Source: Ctena decussata
Lineage: Eukaryota; Mollusca; Bivalvia; Lucinida; Lucinidae
Assembly: GCA_963989385.1 (NCBI GenBank)
Contig: OZ022505.1
Location: forward strand, 59,089,737 to 59,153,736
Reading direction: 5' to 3'
Length of the DNA: 64,000 nt
The position numbers were made by a program, and so were the translations under genes. Shown here in pieces: positions 59,501 to 64,000 of the stretch; the stretch's first letter is position 1, and each line of letters opens with the position of its first letter. The notes beneath the pieces are model-generated. The model had not been told where the DNA came from. It worked only from the letters and a program-made list of their open reading frames with translations, and did no database searches.

Positions 59501-62500
59501 ATCAATGCCGATCCTTTCCCGGACTTTAGAGCTACAGGTAAAAGCTCCCAACATTGACGATGTTTTCACTGAAGTGCGACATGGCCAGCTGATACAGTTG
59601 AGGGTTATCTACCACAATACTGCCAATAACAGTAGGTAGAAATTCCTCAGATAATCACCGTAATTGTCGTCATCGTATTGCTAATAATCTCATCCACTCC
59701 TTTCTGCATGCCATGAGGGGCTAAATTAGACATTTAGATATATCAAAATGGATGCCTGCAAAATATTCCTTATGTTCTAACTACGAATATGACTACCCGC
59801 GAACTACATTTGTGTGTATGGTTCAGTATGAGAGACCGCATTACGATATATGCAATTAAATGCCAGAATTGCCTTTGAAAGAGCCAAAATGTGTTTCTTT
59901 TACAGACAATTATTCTTGTTTATTGGGGATCATAATCCTATTATGCAGTAGTCCAGTGTCACTGGCATTTCATCAAAGAAAATACCACATCACACATAGG
60001 TAATGACATAACATGGTCATAAAACAGCTAACTACATGTACTGGGGGTGTGTTCTGTGTAGTAGAGAATATTTGTCTTGAACATGTTGAATCAAATGTTA
60101 TTAATACGGTGTCATCCCAAGAAAGTACATAGCTGAAATTTCCTTGTAATGTTTAATGTTCTGTTTAATGTACTTAATGCATTTCTGTACTAAAATAATA
60201 TTTGATAAAAGTGACTTTAAACAAAAAATATGATTTTTTATACATTCGCGGACCGCGGTTGAAATGGCATTATTAGACAAAAATAATTTATTCATACGTC
60301 ACAATCACGTGCACGAATAAAAAAAATACCTCTACATGATCACATGACACGCGTGATCAAAATCGATATTCTTACAGGCCGTGAGGAAATAGGTAATTTG
60401 CATTTTAATTTGAATATTATTTTTATTCCACATTTATCGAATAAACATGCATTTTCTCAAAACTTTTACAGCTAATTATGAGACTATTATACAGGGTGTT
60501 AAAAAAGTTCGAAGACATTACAATATTGCTTATAACTTCAGAAGTTACATTCATTAAATCTTAAAGCTTTACAGGTTTCAAGAACTATTCAATATTGAAA
60601 GATCCACAACTTTTACAACTTTTACAACCGTATTTTACTATTATAAAATTAACAGTTCATACCCAAGGTGTCAAAGTGGCCTGCTATTTATTATAGATTT
60701 TATGCAGAAAGATAAGGCATATTAAACTGTTATTTATTCCAATCCCTCAGTGAATCATCATTTTAAAACTAACTGAAACGATAGAGACTAAGCCAAACAG
60801 TATTTTATTAGTTACAGTTTGTAAGAAATCGTACACAACATGTACAGTTTGACAGATGACTCACTGACATGCAATAGCAGATGAGGCATTAATATTTTGC
60901 AAAGGGGTGGGGGTAATGAATTAACATCTGAAACGAAACTTGAAATCAAAAGTTGACATAAAATCATTTATATCATGAAGTGGGTCATAGAGATATGGGA
61001 GGTAAGAATAAAATTTTGAAATATTTGTGGTGTATCTGAAAATTATTATATATTTGAAATTTTACCACCAAAAAGTCAAATTATGCAAACGTGTTGGTAA
61101 AATAGCATTTCTACGACAATAACGCATCTAAATGACAAGAAAATTTGTTAATTACAGGGGTTTTTACCCCAGTATAAAGTATTTTAAGGGTTTTTTTTTA
61201 ACAATTTCATATTCTTACCTAATTTATTTCAAAACAACAAGGTTTTGGTGCAAAATTCAATAAAAATGAATTTGAAGTTAAATTTTAAGAGTACTTAGTT
61301 AAGACTGATTTTGCAGAACACTATGAAAAGAAAATTCAGATAAAATGTTTATGCTCGATGTGAGAACAAATTTAATAACAAGAGACTAAAAGAAATCTGT
61401 ACAATGCCTCTGTGTTTACAAATACTGATAGAGATTTTATCCCTACACCCTAAACTTTAAAGTTTCAATTGAAAATGGGGGTACCCTTTCGATTTAGTCA
61501 GAAATTCCGTAGTAAACTGTCGAAAAATATAAAAAAAAACTAATGAAAAAATCACGAAAGTATTCCCTGCAATACCAGTACTTTAAAATCTTAAATATTT
61601 CTATTAGTTTTGAAAAAAACAAACACGTTTTTAAGATGCCAATCTCTAATGCAAATCAAAATTTTGCTTTCGCCATTGTCAGCTCTGTAGAGGGTGTGCC
61701 CATGGCAATTCAGATTTTCTCGTCATTTTGAAATCAAAGAAGAATTTATATGTTGCATATCTTTGTTAGTGCTTTCTATATCACACTTACAAAGTTTTTC
61801 GAAAATCATAACATTATTAAGCTTTCAGTGTAAGTTTAAATAATGCCTACGAATTTTCTTAACACCCTGTATATTGTCTAACGAAATATTGTTGAAATAA
61901 TTGTTTCTGAAAACACGAAATAAACGAGGGAGACAATCTTTGAAAATACACGAATTTACAGAAAATGAATAACGCGTGTCCAGTATAATTATGCTGTAAG
62001 GCACACAGAGGAGAAATTATGTACAATGCTAACAAAGAAAAATACTGGAGCCACATATGGCCCAAAACATGTCAGCCATATTTTGTTTCATGAAGGTGTG
62101 ATTAGTTATTCAATTGGTATTTTGTGTTTTTGGGTTTTTTTTTCGATAGTTTGCCTTTTGAGACTGGAAAGAATAAATGCTAAATTGCCCGATCTAGTCA
62201 GCGTAATTTTATCACTGTGTGCGGTCGAGGACTGCGCATTTGTGCCGTCTATTTAAGCATTCTTTAAGTGTATACTTTACAAGAGAATCCATCCAGTGGA
62301 AGGACAGTCTGTTTTTGCAAATGCACAGTCTGATACGTATATGGTCTACAAGAACAAGCACGTGGCTTAAACTGCTGGTTCACTGAAGACTGCTAATTTT
62401 CTATTCATTTTTCAGTTGAACCAAAGAGAGTATATGTTGAAAGTTGCACTGTTGCTGACACAATGAATTTTGACATGTCAACTGTGACGCTCATTCAAGA

Positions 62501-62503
62501 CGG
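40220..62503 (+). CDS. NIDO-EGF-ZP domain protein gene (partial, multi-exon)
   Basis: Nine exons with compatible phases form one reading frame: 40220-40378, 41748-41859, 49120-49211, 50316-50466, 52229-52378, 55135-55592, 56446-56594, 59486-59631 and 62416-62503. The first four give most of a NIDO domain (IAPLWDDLVPGTIWYRQ, ALVATWD, FQAILTTDGTNSFAIFLYE, GVDAGDDVNYYEL). The fifth gives an EGF-like core. The sixth is cysteine-rich without a named domain. The last three lead into a ZP domain (HGQLIQLRV, RVYVESCTVAD, TLIQDG). NIDO plus ZP occurs in alpha-tectorin and related secreted matrix proteins, and ZP domains polymerise extracellularly, so a secreted or membrane-tethered matrix or immune protein is likely. 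The N-terminus (signal peptide) and the ZP end with any membrane anchor are not in view. Introns are filled with transposons. No frameshift or stop was found in any exon, so the gene looks functional. Confidence 0.8.
40407..40462. repeat. TAA/TTA microsatellite
   Basis: (ATA)n followed by (TTA)n with one ATC, making an imperfect palindrome just after exon a. Confidence 0.85.
40707..40941. mobile_element. Foldback MITE family A
   Basis: Ends GCCGCGACACGTC and GTGTCGCGGCTC. GACTCAGATCAGCCTGGGC pairs with the right-half GGCTGATCTGTGTC region. Lies in the first visible intron of the NIDO gene. Confidence 0.8.
41479..41577 (+). CDS. Possible extra in-frame exon
   Basis: Bounded by TTGTTGCAG and AAG|GTAGTA, 33 codons without a stop, phase 0 to 0, so it could be included between exons a and b without breaking the frame. 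The product (YVIHGQIKLLGNKSDLWNKA) has no counterpart in the NIDO family, whose usual sequence runs directly from TDPTDLE to AAETHVRS. It may be a chance open stretch or a cassette exon. Confidence 0.25.
41748..41859 (+). CDS. NIDO exon b
   Basis: Acceptor TTTAATTTACAG, donor CAGG|GTAAGT, 37 codons plus one base (phase 0 to 1). Encodes AAETHVRSIYPPF then ATWALVATWDRFKFYED, the conserved central (W)x(A)TWD segment of NIDO domains. Confidence 0.85.
42038..42273. mobile_element. Foldback MITE family A, best-preserved copy
   Basis: GAGCCGCGACAC and GTGTCGCGGCTC ends. Arms of about 105 bp pair almost perfectly, including CAGATCAGCCTGGGCATCCG against CGGATGCCCAGGCTGATCTG. The spacer is about 25-60 bp around GCTTAGACCCTTAGC. 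Flanking TATTT/ATTT may be a target duplication. Confidence 0.85.
42490..43120. mobile_element. MITE family I copy split by a SINE
   Basis: The left part (ATAGGATAACGTCGTGACAT, GTATGACCACACGTGTAATA, GCGCGTACTTGTAACGTC) and the right part (CCCATTTTACAGGGTCATAT, AATCTTACACTCGTGG) are joined in other copies but are here separated by 42668-43026. Confidence 0.65.
42668..43026 (-). repeat. tRNA-like SINE, antisense, with internal duplication
   Basis: On the minus strand it reads GATAGCTCAGTGGCAGAGCG (A-box/D-arm) and GAGTTCGAATCCCGG (B-box), then a body and a (TTATC)-rich tail. The body contains an exact-length tandem duplication of 74 bp (42780-42853, 42854-42927) with three differences. CGATAAA at both borders may be the target duplication. 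Acceptor arms do not pair, so it is not a tRNA gene. Confidence 0.7.
43265..43385. repeat. Family I palindrome end
   Basis: GATCTTACACGAGTGGTC at the left pairs with GACCACGAGTGTAAGAT at the right, around inverse copies of TTCATATGAAATTTATAAA. Nearly perfect 45-bp arms. Confidence 0.75.
43386..43955. other. Intron sequence, unassigned
   Basis: A 165-codon minus-strand frame (43283-43780) begins here but ends in the family I palindrome and shows no domain. I do not call it a gene. Confidence 0.35.
43956..44119. repeat. Family I fragment
   Basis: CGTATGGCCCTTTAAAATAGG, GACGCTGTCAATGACGTTAC and ACGATTTTTATGACACG match the left half of family I, inverted. It abuts the left arm of the large palindrome. 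Confidence 0.6.
45292..45367. repeat. 38-bp tandem duplication
   Basis: Two identical copies of a unit starting AAATAGATATAAATTGCGAC. Confidence 0.85.
45575..45745. repeat. CTGT, CT and TG microsatellites
   Basis: (CTGT)n, (CT)n and (TG)n with TGCG variants. The inverse arm at 46225-46330 has AC, GAAA and GACA tracts. Confidence 0.8.
46068..46199 (+). mobile_element. Retroelement 3' fragment
   Basis: About 130 bp (CTGCTCACTCGGTTGGCCAT to CATACTTTTTACT) are nearly identical to 54984-55115, the 3' end of the retroelement copy there. Truncated on the left. Confidence 0.75.
46587..46845 (+). pseudogene. Retroelement ORF fragment (N-terminal to RT)
   Basis: 84 codons include HIITGDLGIVKNNNLRELLS and KGPKYREPKSFSW, a block I associate with the part before the RT domain in a retroelement family common in bivalve and cnidarian genomes. 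It is followed by VEDYARRRK and a stop. No catalytic RT motif is present here. Its class (possibly Penelope-like) is uncertain. Confidence 0.6.
46850..47336. other. Loop sequence, unassigned
   Basis: GATAAAACTGGAACGTAAG and GAGCAACA words recur but no family is recognised. Confidence 0.3.
48480..48680. mobile_element. Palindromic MITE family C
   Basis: TTGGGACAGATCAGTCTGAG ... ACAGATCAGACTGCTCCT against GTGCAGTCTGATCAGGGCC, with TCGGACAAT on the right. Same hairpin core as at 14450. Confidence 0.65.
48668..49055. mobile_element. MITE family J
   Basis: Ends ACCGTGTTAATCCTATTAAA and, inverted, CCGTATTAATCCCAAGAAAC. The perfect central palindrome GAAAGAATTTGCTCC-GGAGCAAATTCTTTC (48889-48918) is present. 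It lies directly upstream of NIDO exon c. Confidence 0.75.
49120..49211 (+). CDS. NIDO exon c
   Basis: Acceptor TCTCTTTCTTTCAG, donor ACT|GTGAGT. Two bases complete a Val codon from exon b, then 30 codons (phase 1 to 0). Encodes ATFQAILTTDGTNSFAIFLY, the highly conserved (n)TFQavL.TDG...F.if.Y core of NIDO. Confidence 0.88.
49266..50023. mobile_element. Mariner-like non-autonomous element
   Basis: 27-bp inverted ends with GGGTTGATCCAGAAGTAATG and CATTACTTCTGGATCAACCC, bordered by TA (49264-49265, 50024-50025). The end sequence (C[AG]AGGGTTGATCCAGAAGTAA) resembles mariner termini. The interior, 0.7 kb, keeps no transposase motif. It lies in the intron after exon c. Confidence 0.85.
50316..50466 (+). 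CDS. NIDO exon d
   Basis: Acceptor CTACTAATTCTAG (its TAG would be an in-frame stop, so the exon cannot extend left), donor CAAG|GTATGA. 50 codons plus one base (phase 0 to 1). Encodes VGVDAGDDVNYYELCISRSK, matching the G[FV][DN]AGDgv.yyeL segment, then EPGVLAFRID, the usual (v)PG.w.FRid end of NIDO domains. Confidence 0.85.
50810..50960. repeat. Palindromic MITE remnant
   Basis: CCTAGTCTGATTTGGGTGTCC against GGACACCCAGATC, then GCGTCTGATCAGGGTCTTAG. Related in style to families A and C but diverged. Confidence 0.4.
51125..52222 (-). mobile_element. Tandem-core element family E, antisense
   Basis: Reads inverted: CGTCCGTTGTCGTTGTCCGT near the left edge, then about seven units with CTTCTCCAGAACTGCTAGGC, TTGAAATTTGGTATGTAGC and TTTGAACCATAGAAATACAT, ending TGGTGCTCTTGTTT (the inverse of the AACAAGAG start). 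The hairpin end is partly lost. It stops six bases before the acceptor of the EGF-like exon. Confidence 0.75.
52229..52378 (+). CDS. EGF-like exon (candidate)
   Basis: Acceptor GTTTGTGATAG, donor TATG|GTCACT (weak). 49 codons with phase 1 on both sides, as is usual for EGF exons and as required by exons 50316-50466 and 55135-55592. Encodes DFACFYHISDFAGTRC then KQCSNRGSFYCKCSE. The C-x7-C-x-C spacing is EGF-like, and a sixth Cys comes from PKSC in the next exon. Both splice sites are suboptimal, so this could be skipped or a fossil. Confidence 0.55.
52645..52710 (-). repeat. tRNA-like SINE fragment
   Basis: Minus strand: TGGTAGCTCTGTGGTTGAAC (A-box-like) and CCAGGTTGATATCCC (B-box-like). No paired acceptor stem. 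Confidence 0.5.
52754..53396. mobile_element. TA-target TIR element, family M
   Basis: Ends TAGGTCATTTGCGAAAAAAT and, inverted, TAGGTCGTTTGCAAAAAAGT. Both continue through GGAGGGCAAAAAATCGAT and TTTCATGAAACTTTGC for about 140 bp. TA borders. No coding capacity. Confidence 0.8.
53520..53574. repeat. ATCT microsatellite
   Basis: About 12 copies of ATCT. Confidence 0.92.
53575..54085. other. Intron sequence, unassigned
   Basis: A weak family-C-like word (TTTGCAAACAGTACAAGCC, GATCAGGGTTTACAC) occurs near 53815-53850. Otherwise nothing is recognised. The start of the retroelement remnant that follows is not sharp. Confidence 0.3.
54090..54503 (+). pseudogene. Retroelement RT C-terminal remnant
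   Basis: The translation shows a block (LLQQGYRYHKLRKAF; FDVGLKFLLHQGLSEPEFYG; IGYNLNVLRQSACLVINPIT; SDSMMAPT then TAA at 54501) that I know as the end of the RT-type ORF from the same family as 46587-46845. Two lesions are visible: one extra T near 54181-54186, shifting the frame and giving TAA, and a TAA at 54294-54296. The copy is 5'-truncated and dead. The retroelement class is uncertain. Confidence 0.65.
54504..55115 (+). mobile_element. Retroelement 3' untranslated region
   Basis: Continues directly from the RT remnant to CATACTTTTTACT, where similarity to the second copy at 46068-46199 ends. The open frames at 54455-54733 and the first third of 54927-55622 are in this untranslated part. 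Confidence 0.6.
55135..55592 (+). CDS. Cysteine-rich exon between EGF and ZP
   Basis: Acceptor CATACTTGGTCAAG, donor GTG|GTCAGT. 458 nt: two bases then 152 codons (phase 1 to 0). The product has about a dozen Cys (SCYEM, SFCSSF, SRCIH, QGCNTC, YYCKWKD, YPFCGIM, EPSCETL, TPACGVVV) and no domain that I can name. The ACGVVV end leads into the ZP part and may be its first strand. The acceptor lies only 19 bp after the retroelement fragment. Confidence 0.7.
55925..56225. mobile_element. Palindromic MITE family I
   Basis: Contains ATAACGTCGCTGTTTTTCAG, GGCGCGTACACGTAACGTC, AGGTTCATATGATAAACAG and the closing hairpin TTCATATGAAATATATGAAA against TTTCATAAATTTCATATGAA with TCGTGTAAGATCC. Confidence 0.75.
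56446..56594 (+). CDS. ZP-region exon 1
   Basis: Acceptor TTTTTCAATTTCAG, donor TTCAA|GTATTG. 49 codons plus two bases (phase 0 to 2). Encodes TVKTLDITVRSWNGEVQFDV then VYRFTCTTD, resembling the N-terminal ZP half (strand with internal Cys). Assignment rests mainly on the exons that follow. Confidence 0.7.
56690..56990 (+). repeat. Minisatellite, 40-50-bp unit, with inverted ends
   Basis: About six copies of GATGCCTGAAACTCAGANGG followed by CGGCGTAAAG-like text. Both ends show inverse text (AAAATCGCTTTCGACTTTAC left, GTAAGGTCGAAATCGATTTT right), so it may be a small element rather than a plain minisatellite. Confidence 0.7.
56991..57864. other. Intron sequence, unassigned
   Basis: No feature supported. 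ACTCTCGCTATCTCAAAC near 57812 recurs as ACTCTCGTTATCTCAAAC at 58732, on the other side of the family N element, so both belong to one older repeat. Confidence 0.4.
57865..58693. mobile_element. TA-target TIR element, family N
   Basis: Ends CTGAGAGACTTTAGAAACGC and, inverted, CTGAGGGACTTTAAAAACGC, then ACCA, with TA at both borders. It lies between two pieces of an older ACTCTCG(C/T)TATCTCAAAC repeat. No transposase. Confidence 0.8.
58694..59210. other. Intron sequence, unassigned
   Basis: The older TATCTCAAAC repeat, then AT-rich sequence. An 89-codon frame at 58928-59197 has no motif. Confidence 0.35.
59215..59475. mobile_element. Palindromic MITE, family I variant
   Basis: The hairpin centre reads CCGATAAGATGCTCGGCATAG / GCCTCGCATCTTATCGTTTTC, with outer TTGAATTTATTCAACTCG / CGTTTAATAAATTCAA and flanking TAGAATCTCGCATTCGTG / CATGTAAGATCC. 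It ends ten bases before the next exon's acceptor. Confidence 0.75.
59486..59631 (+). CDS. ZP-region exon 2
   Basis: Acceptor CTCTATATATTTCAG, donor AACA|GTAGGT. One base, 48 codons, one base (phase 2 to 1). Encodes LSRTLELQVKAPN then HGQLIQLRVIYHN, typical of the linker into the ZP-C half where a 'vG..l.l.v' strand follows. Confidence 0.78.
59632..60489. other. Intron sequence, unassigned
   Basis: No element ends were recognised. CACGTGCACG and ACACGCGTGATC words occur near 60307-60360. Confidence 0.3.
60492..61869. mobile_element. 1.4-kb TIR element with CAGGGTGTT ends
   Basis: CAGGGTGTTAAAAAAGTTCG left and CGAATTTTCTTAACACCCTG right, bordered by TA on both sides. The interior is AT-rich without a recognisable transposase, so it is a non-autonomous TA-target element in the intron between the last two visible exons. 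Confidence 0.75.
61870..62415. other. Intron sequence, unassigned
   Basis: No feature supported. It ends in the acceptor CATTTTTCAG. Confidence 0.35.
62416..62503 (+). CDS. ZP-C exon
   Basis: Acceptor CTATTCATTTTTCAG, donor GACGG|GTAAGC. Two bases, 28 codons, two bases (phase 1 to 2). Encodes EPKRVYVESCTVADTMNFD then TLIQDG, the ZP-C pattern of v.v.sC.a......y.LI.dGC, with the next Cys expected in an exon beyond the window. No continuation was found between 62504 and 64000. Confidence 0.82.
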
Positions 62504-62561
62504 GTAAGCTATACTAGAAATACATGATCAGGCCCACCATGGTTACTGGTATTAATATTTA

Positions 62562-62671
62562 CCTAGCAGGCACACAGCGTTTAATTAGCATTGAATCAAT
62601 GTTGATTCAACGTCTTGACTTTGAATCAAAGTAGATTCAATGTTGATTTAACGTTGTGTGTCCAGTGGGAT
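62562..62671. mobile_element. Mini palindromic element, TTGAATCAA-iterated
   Basis: Ends CCTAGCAGGCACACAGCG and, inverted, CCCACTGGACACACAACG. The inside is iterated TTGAATCAA / GTTGATTCAACG words. Same end motif (CAGNNGRCACA) and same size as 10536-10641 although the core words differ. Confidence 0.7.
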
Positions 62672-62799
62672 TTACTTTTTATATCGTATAATTAAAATGA
62701 TAAAGACGACTGGACTCAGACTGCATATCCGATATACTTATGACCAAAACAAAAGAAATTCCTTTCATCAATACGCTGGCACACAAGTTCATAATGGCG

Positions 62800-62809
62800 A
62801 GCCTCTCTC

Positions 62810-62855
<46 letters not shown>
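62800..62855. repeat. CT microsatellite
   Basis: (CT)n, about 50 bp. Confidence 0.92.
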
Positions 62856-62858
<3 letters not shown>

Positions 62859-63505
62859 GCGTGTGTATGTTAAATTTATAAGTCTGTCTTAGTATTTCCT
62901 AGATTATACTTATTCATCGTTTGATCATATAAACTCAGTTCTGAACAGTTCTGGGTCTGGTTGTTCTAAACATCGTTAGCCTAACGAGCTCATTAAGAGG
63001 TCAACTCGTTAAGTGTTTACGACTTTATTACCAAATACACTGACAGTTTTGTTGCAATGCAAAGGCTTCTCACATTTGTTCAACAAAAAAATATTGGCGT
63101 ATTTGAGATTGTAAAGTTTGAAAGTTAGATTTTTATCATCCAACTTTCAAGAGCTAATACTGCTTATACAGTTTAAACCAAAATTGAATTTCTCATTATT
63201 TAAAAAATTATTGATCGGTAGAAAGATGTGTCTTTGTCACTAAAATAATGGCGTAAAAACTGCAAAACCGTCACATTTTGCGACGTCACATCTGATTTCG
63301 TATTATGATATTTTTAACATCACGTTTCAGTTTTGCATACAGTTACATGTATGTTTGAAAATTAATAATATGCTTTGTTTATGTTCAGAAACTGATAATG
63401 TAAGAAATGGAGTGATAGTACGGTTCCACCTCAACTAACAATGTCGTTAGTTCTGAACAACTGGACCCTGACCATCACCAGTCATGATACGATCAGAACC
63501 AGGGT
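62856..63505. other. Unassigned right flank
   Basis: No exon continuing the ZP domain was found. CTAACGAGCTCATTAAGAGG near 62981 looks like a degraded palindrome end. Confidence 0.3.
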
Positions 63506-63508
63506 CCG

Positions 63509-63642
63509 AGGTTATAAAACTTGAGTATAATCTCAAACTCAAAATAAAGCACACTGATTGGCTGCTTCCGAGCATGTGCTCAGAAGCAGCCAATCAGTGT
63601 GCTTTATTTTGAATTTGAGAATGTACTCAGGTTTTATAACCT
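63509..63642. repeat. Near-perfect 134-bp hairpin
   Basis: CACACTGATTGGCTGCTTC pairs with GAAGCAGCCAATCAGTGTG. Arms run outward through AAATAAAG / CTTTATTT and CTCAAA to AGGTTATAAAAC / GTTTTATAACCT. The loop is about 12 bp around GAGCATGTGCTC. Two CCAATC/GATTGG boxes are inside the arms. Confidence 0.85.
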
Positions 63643-63803
63643 CCGGGCCAGGTCGGTTTAAGATTACTGTTCCATATGCTTCACTGCAGTCCGAAATTCG
63701 GACTTGCTTGAAACGTTTCACAAATGCTGCGCTTGAGATGGACTGGCATGACTGGTAGCATGACTGGCATTGATGGGATCTGTTAAAAGTCCAATGTATA
63801 ATT

Positions 63804-64000
63804 GAGCCACGACACGACAAAACCAACAATGTGGTTAAGCTCCCAGCGCAGACTCAGCTCAGCCTGGGCATCCGCCCAGTTTGATCAGACTTTTCCTTCA
63901 ATGCTCAAAGGGTAGCTAAATGCCTAAGCTGACTCCATGCGGACAGCGAAGGCTCTGATCAGACTGGGCGCACAACCACATTGTTGGTTTTGTCGTGTCG
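63804..64000. mobile_element. Foldback MITE family A, shortened, at the window edge
   Basis: Starts GAGCCACGACACGAC and has GACTCAGCTCAGCCTGGGC, then GGACAGCGAAGGCTCTGATC. The right arm is missing most of its copy of the core and runs to the window end (TTTGTCGTGTCG). Confidence 0.75.

Noticed and set aside
62504..64000. Search for the next ZP exon
   Set aside because: No acceptor followed by a Cys codon in the needed phase was found; the gene probably continues beyond the window.

Overview
This is a window of animal nuclear DNA, AT-rich and intron-dominated, with split coding exons, many kinds of short non-autonomous transposons, tRNA-derived SINEs and microsatellites. The repeat types (clam/oyster-like elements with tandem cores, foldback MITEs, a retroelement RT family that I associate with bivalves and corals) and a NIDO/ZP gene suggest a bivalve mollusc, perhaps a venerid clam. 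That placement is inference, since no taxonomic marker gene is present.

Coding content is sparse. At the left (about 340-1825, + strand) lies a C2H2 zinc-finger array of about 18 finger units. About 297 codons are open, and both ends are decayed. From about 40.2 kb to beyond the right half (+ strand) runs one large gene, seen as split exons with matching splice phases: four exons of a NIDO (nidogen-like) domain (40220-50466), a phase 1-1 EGF-like exon (52229-52378), a cysteine-rich exon (55135-55592), and three exons leading into a ZP (zona pellucida) domain (56446-62503). The first NIDO part and the last ZP part lie outside the window or were not found. The order NIDO-EGF-ZP resembles tectorin/uromodulin-type secreted or membrane-tethered matrix proteins.

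Almost everything else is repeats. 2.6-14 kb: foldback MITEs, SINEs, an element with 9-bp target duplications (6429-7327), and antisense tandem-core elements. 14.4-18 kb: small palindromic MITEs and a 1.6-kb element whose ends are iterated GTATTC/GAATAC. 18.2-26.6 kb: three large elements with tandem-repeat cores (440-, 155- and about 330-bp units), one interrupted by a 959-bp DNA transposon. 26.8-31 kb: three TIR elements with clear target duplications. 32.2-37.5 kb: a 5.3-kb inverted composite, one arm of which carries two later insertions whose empty sites survive in the other arm. 39-64 kb: the introns of the NIDO/ZP gene, holding a 4-kb palindrome, a mariner-like element, retroelement fragments and several TIR elements.

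The most unusual signals are: (1) at least five unrelated-looking elements whose terminal inverted repeats are built from short motifs repeated in tandem; (2) perfect oestrogen-response-type palindromes and DR1 sites repeated inside dispersed elements; (3) the pair of nested insertions with internal empty-site controls. I saw no complete conventional gene, no functional tRNA or rRNA, and no CRISPR array.
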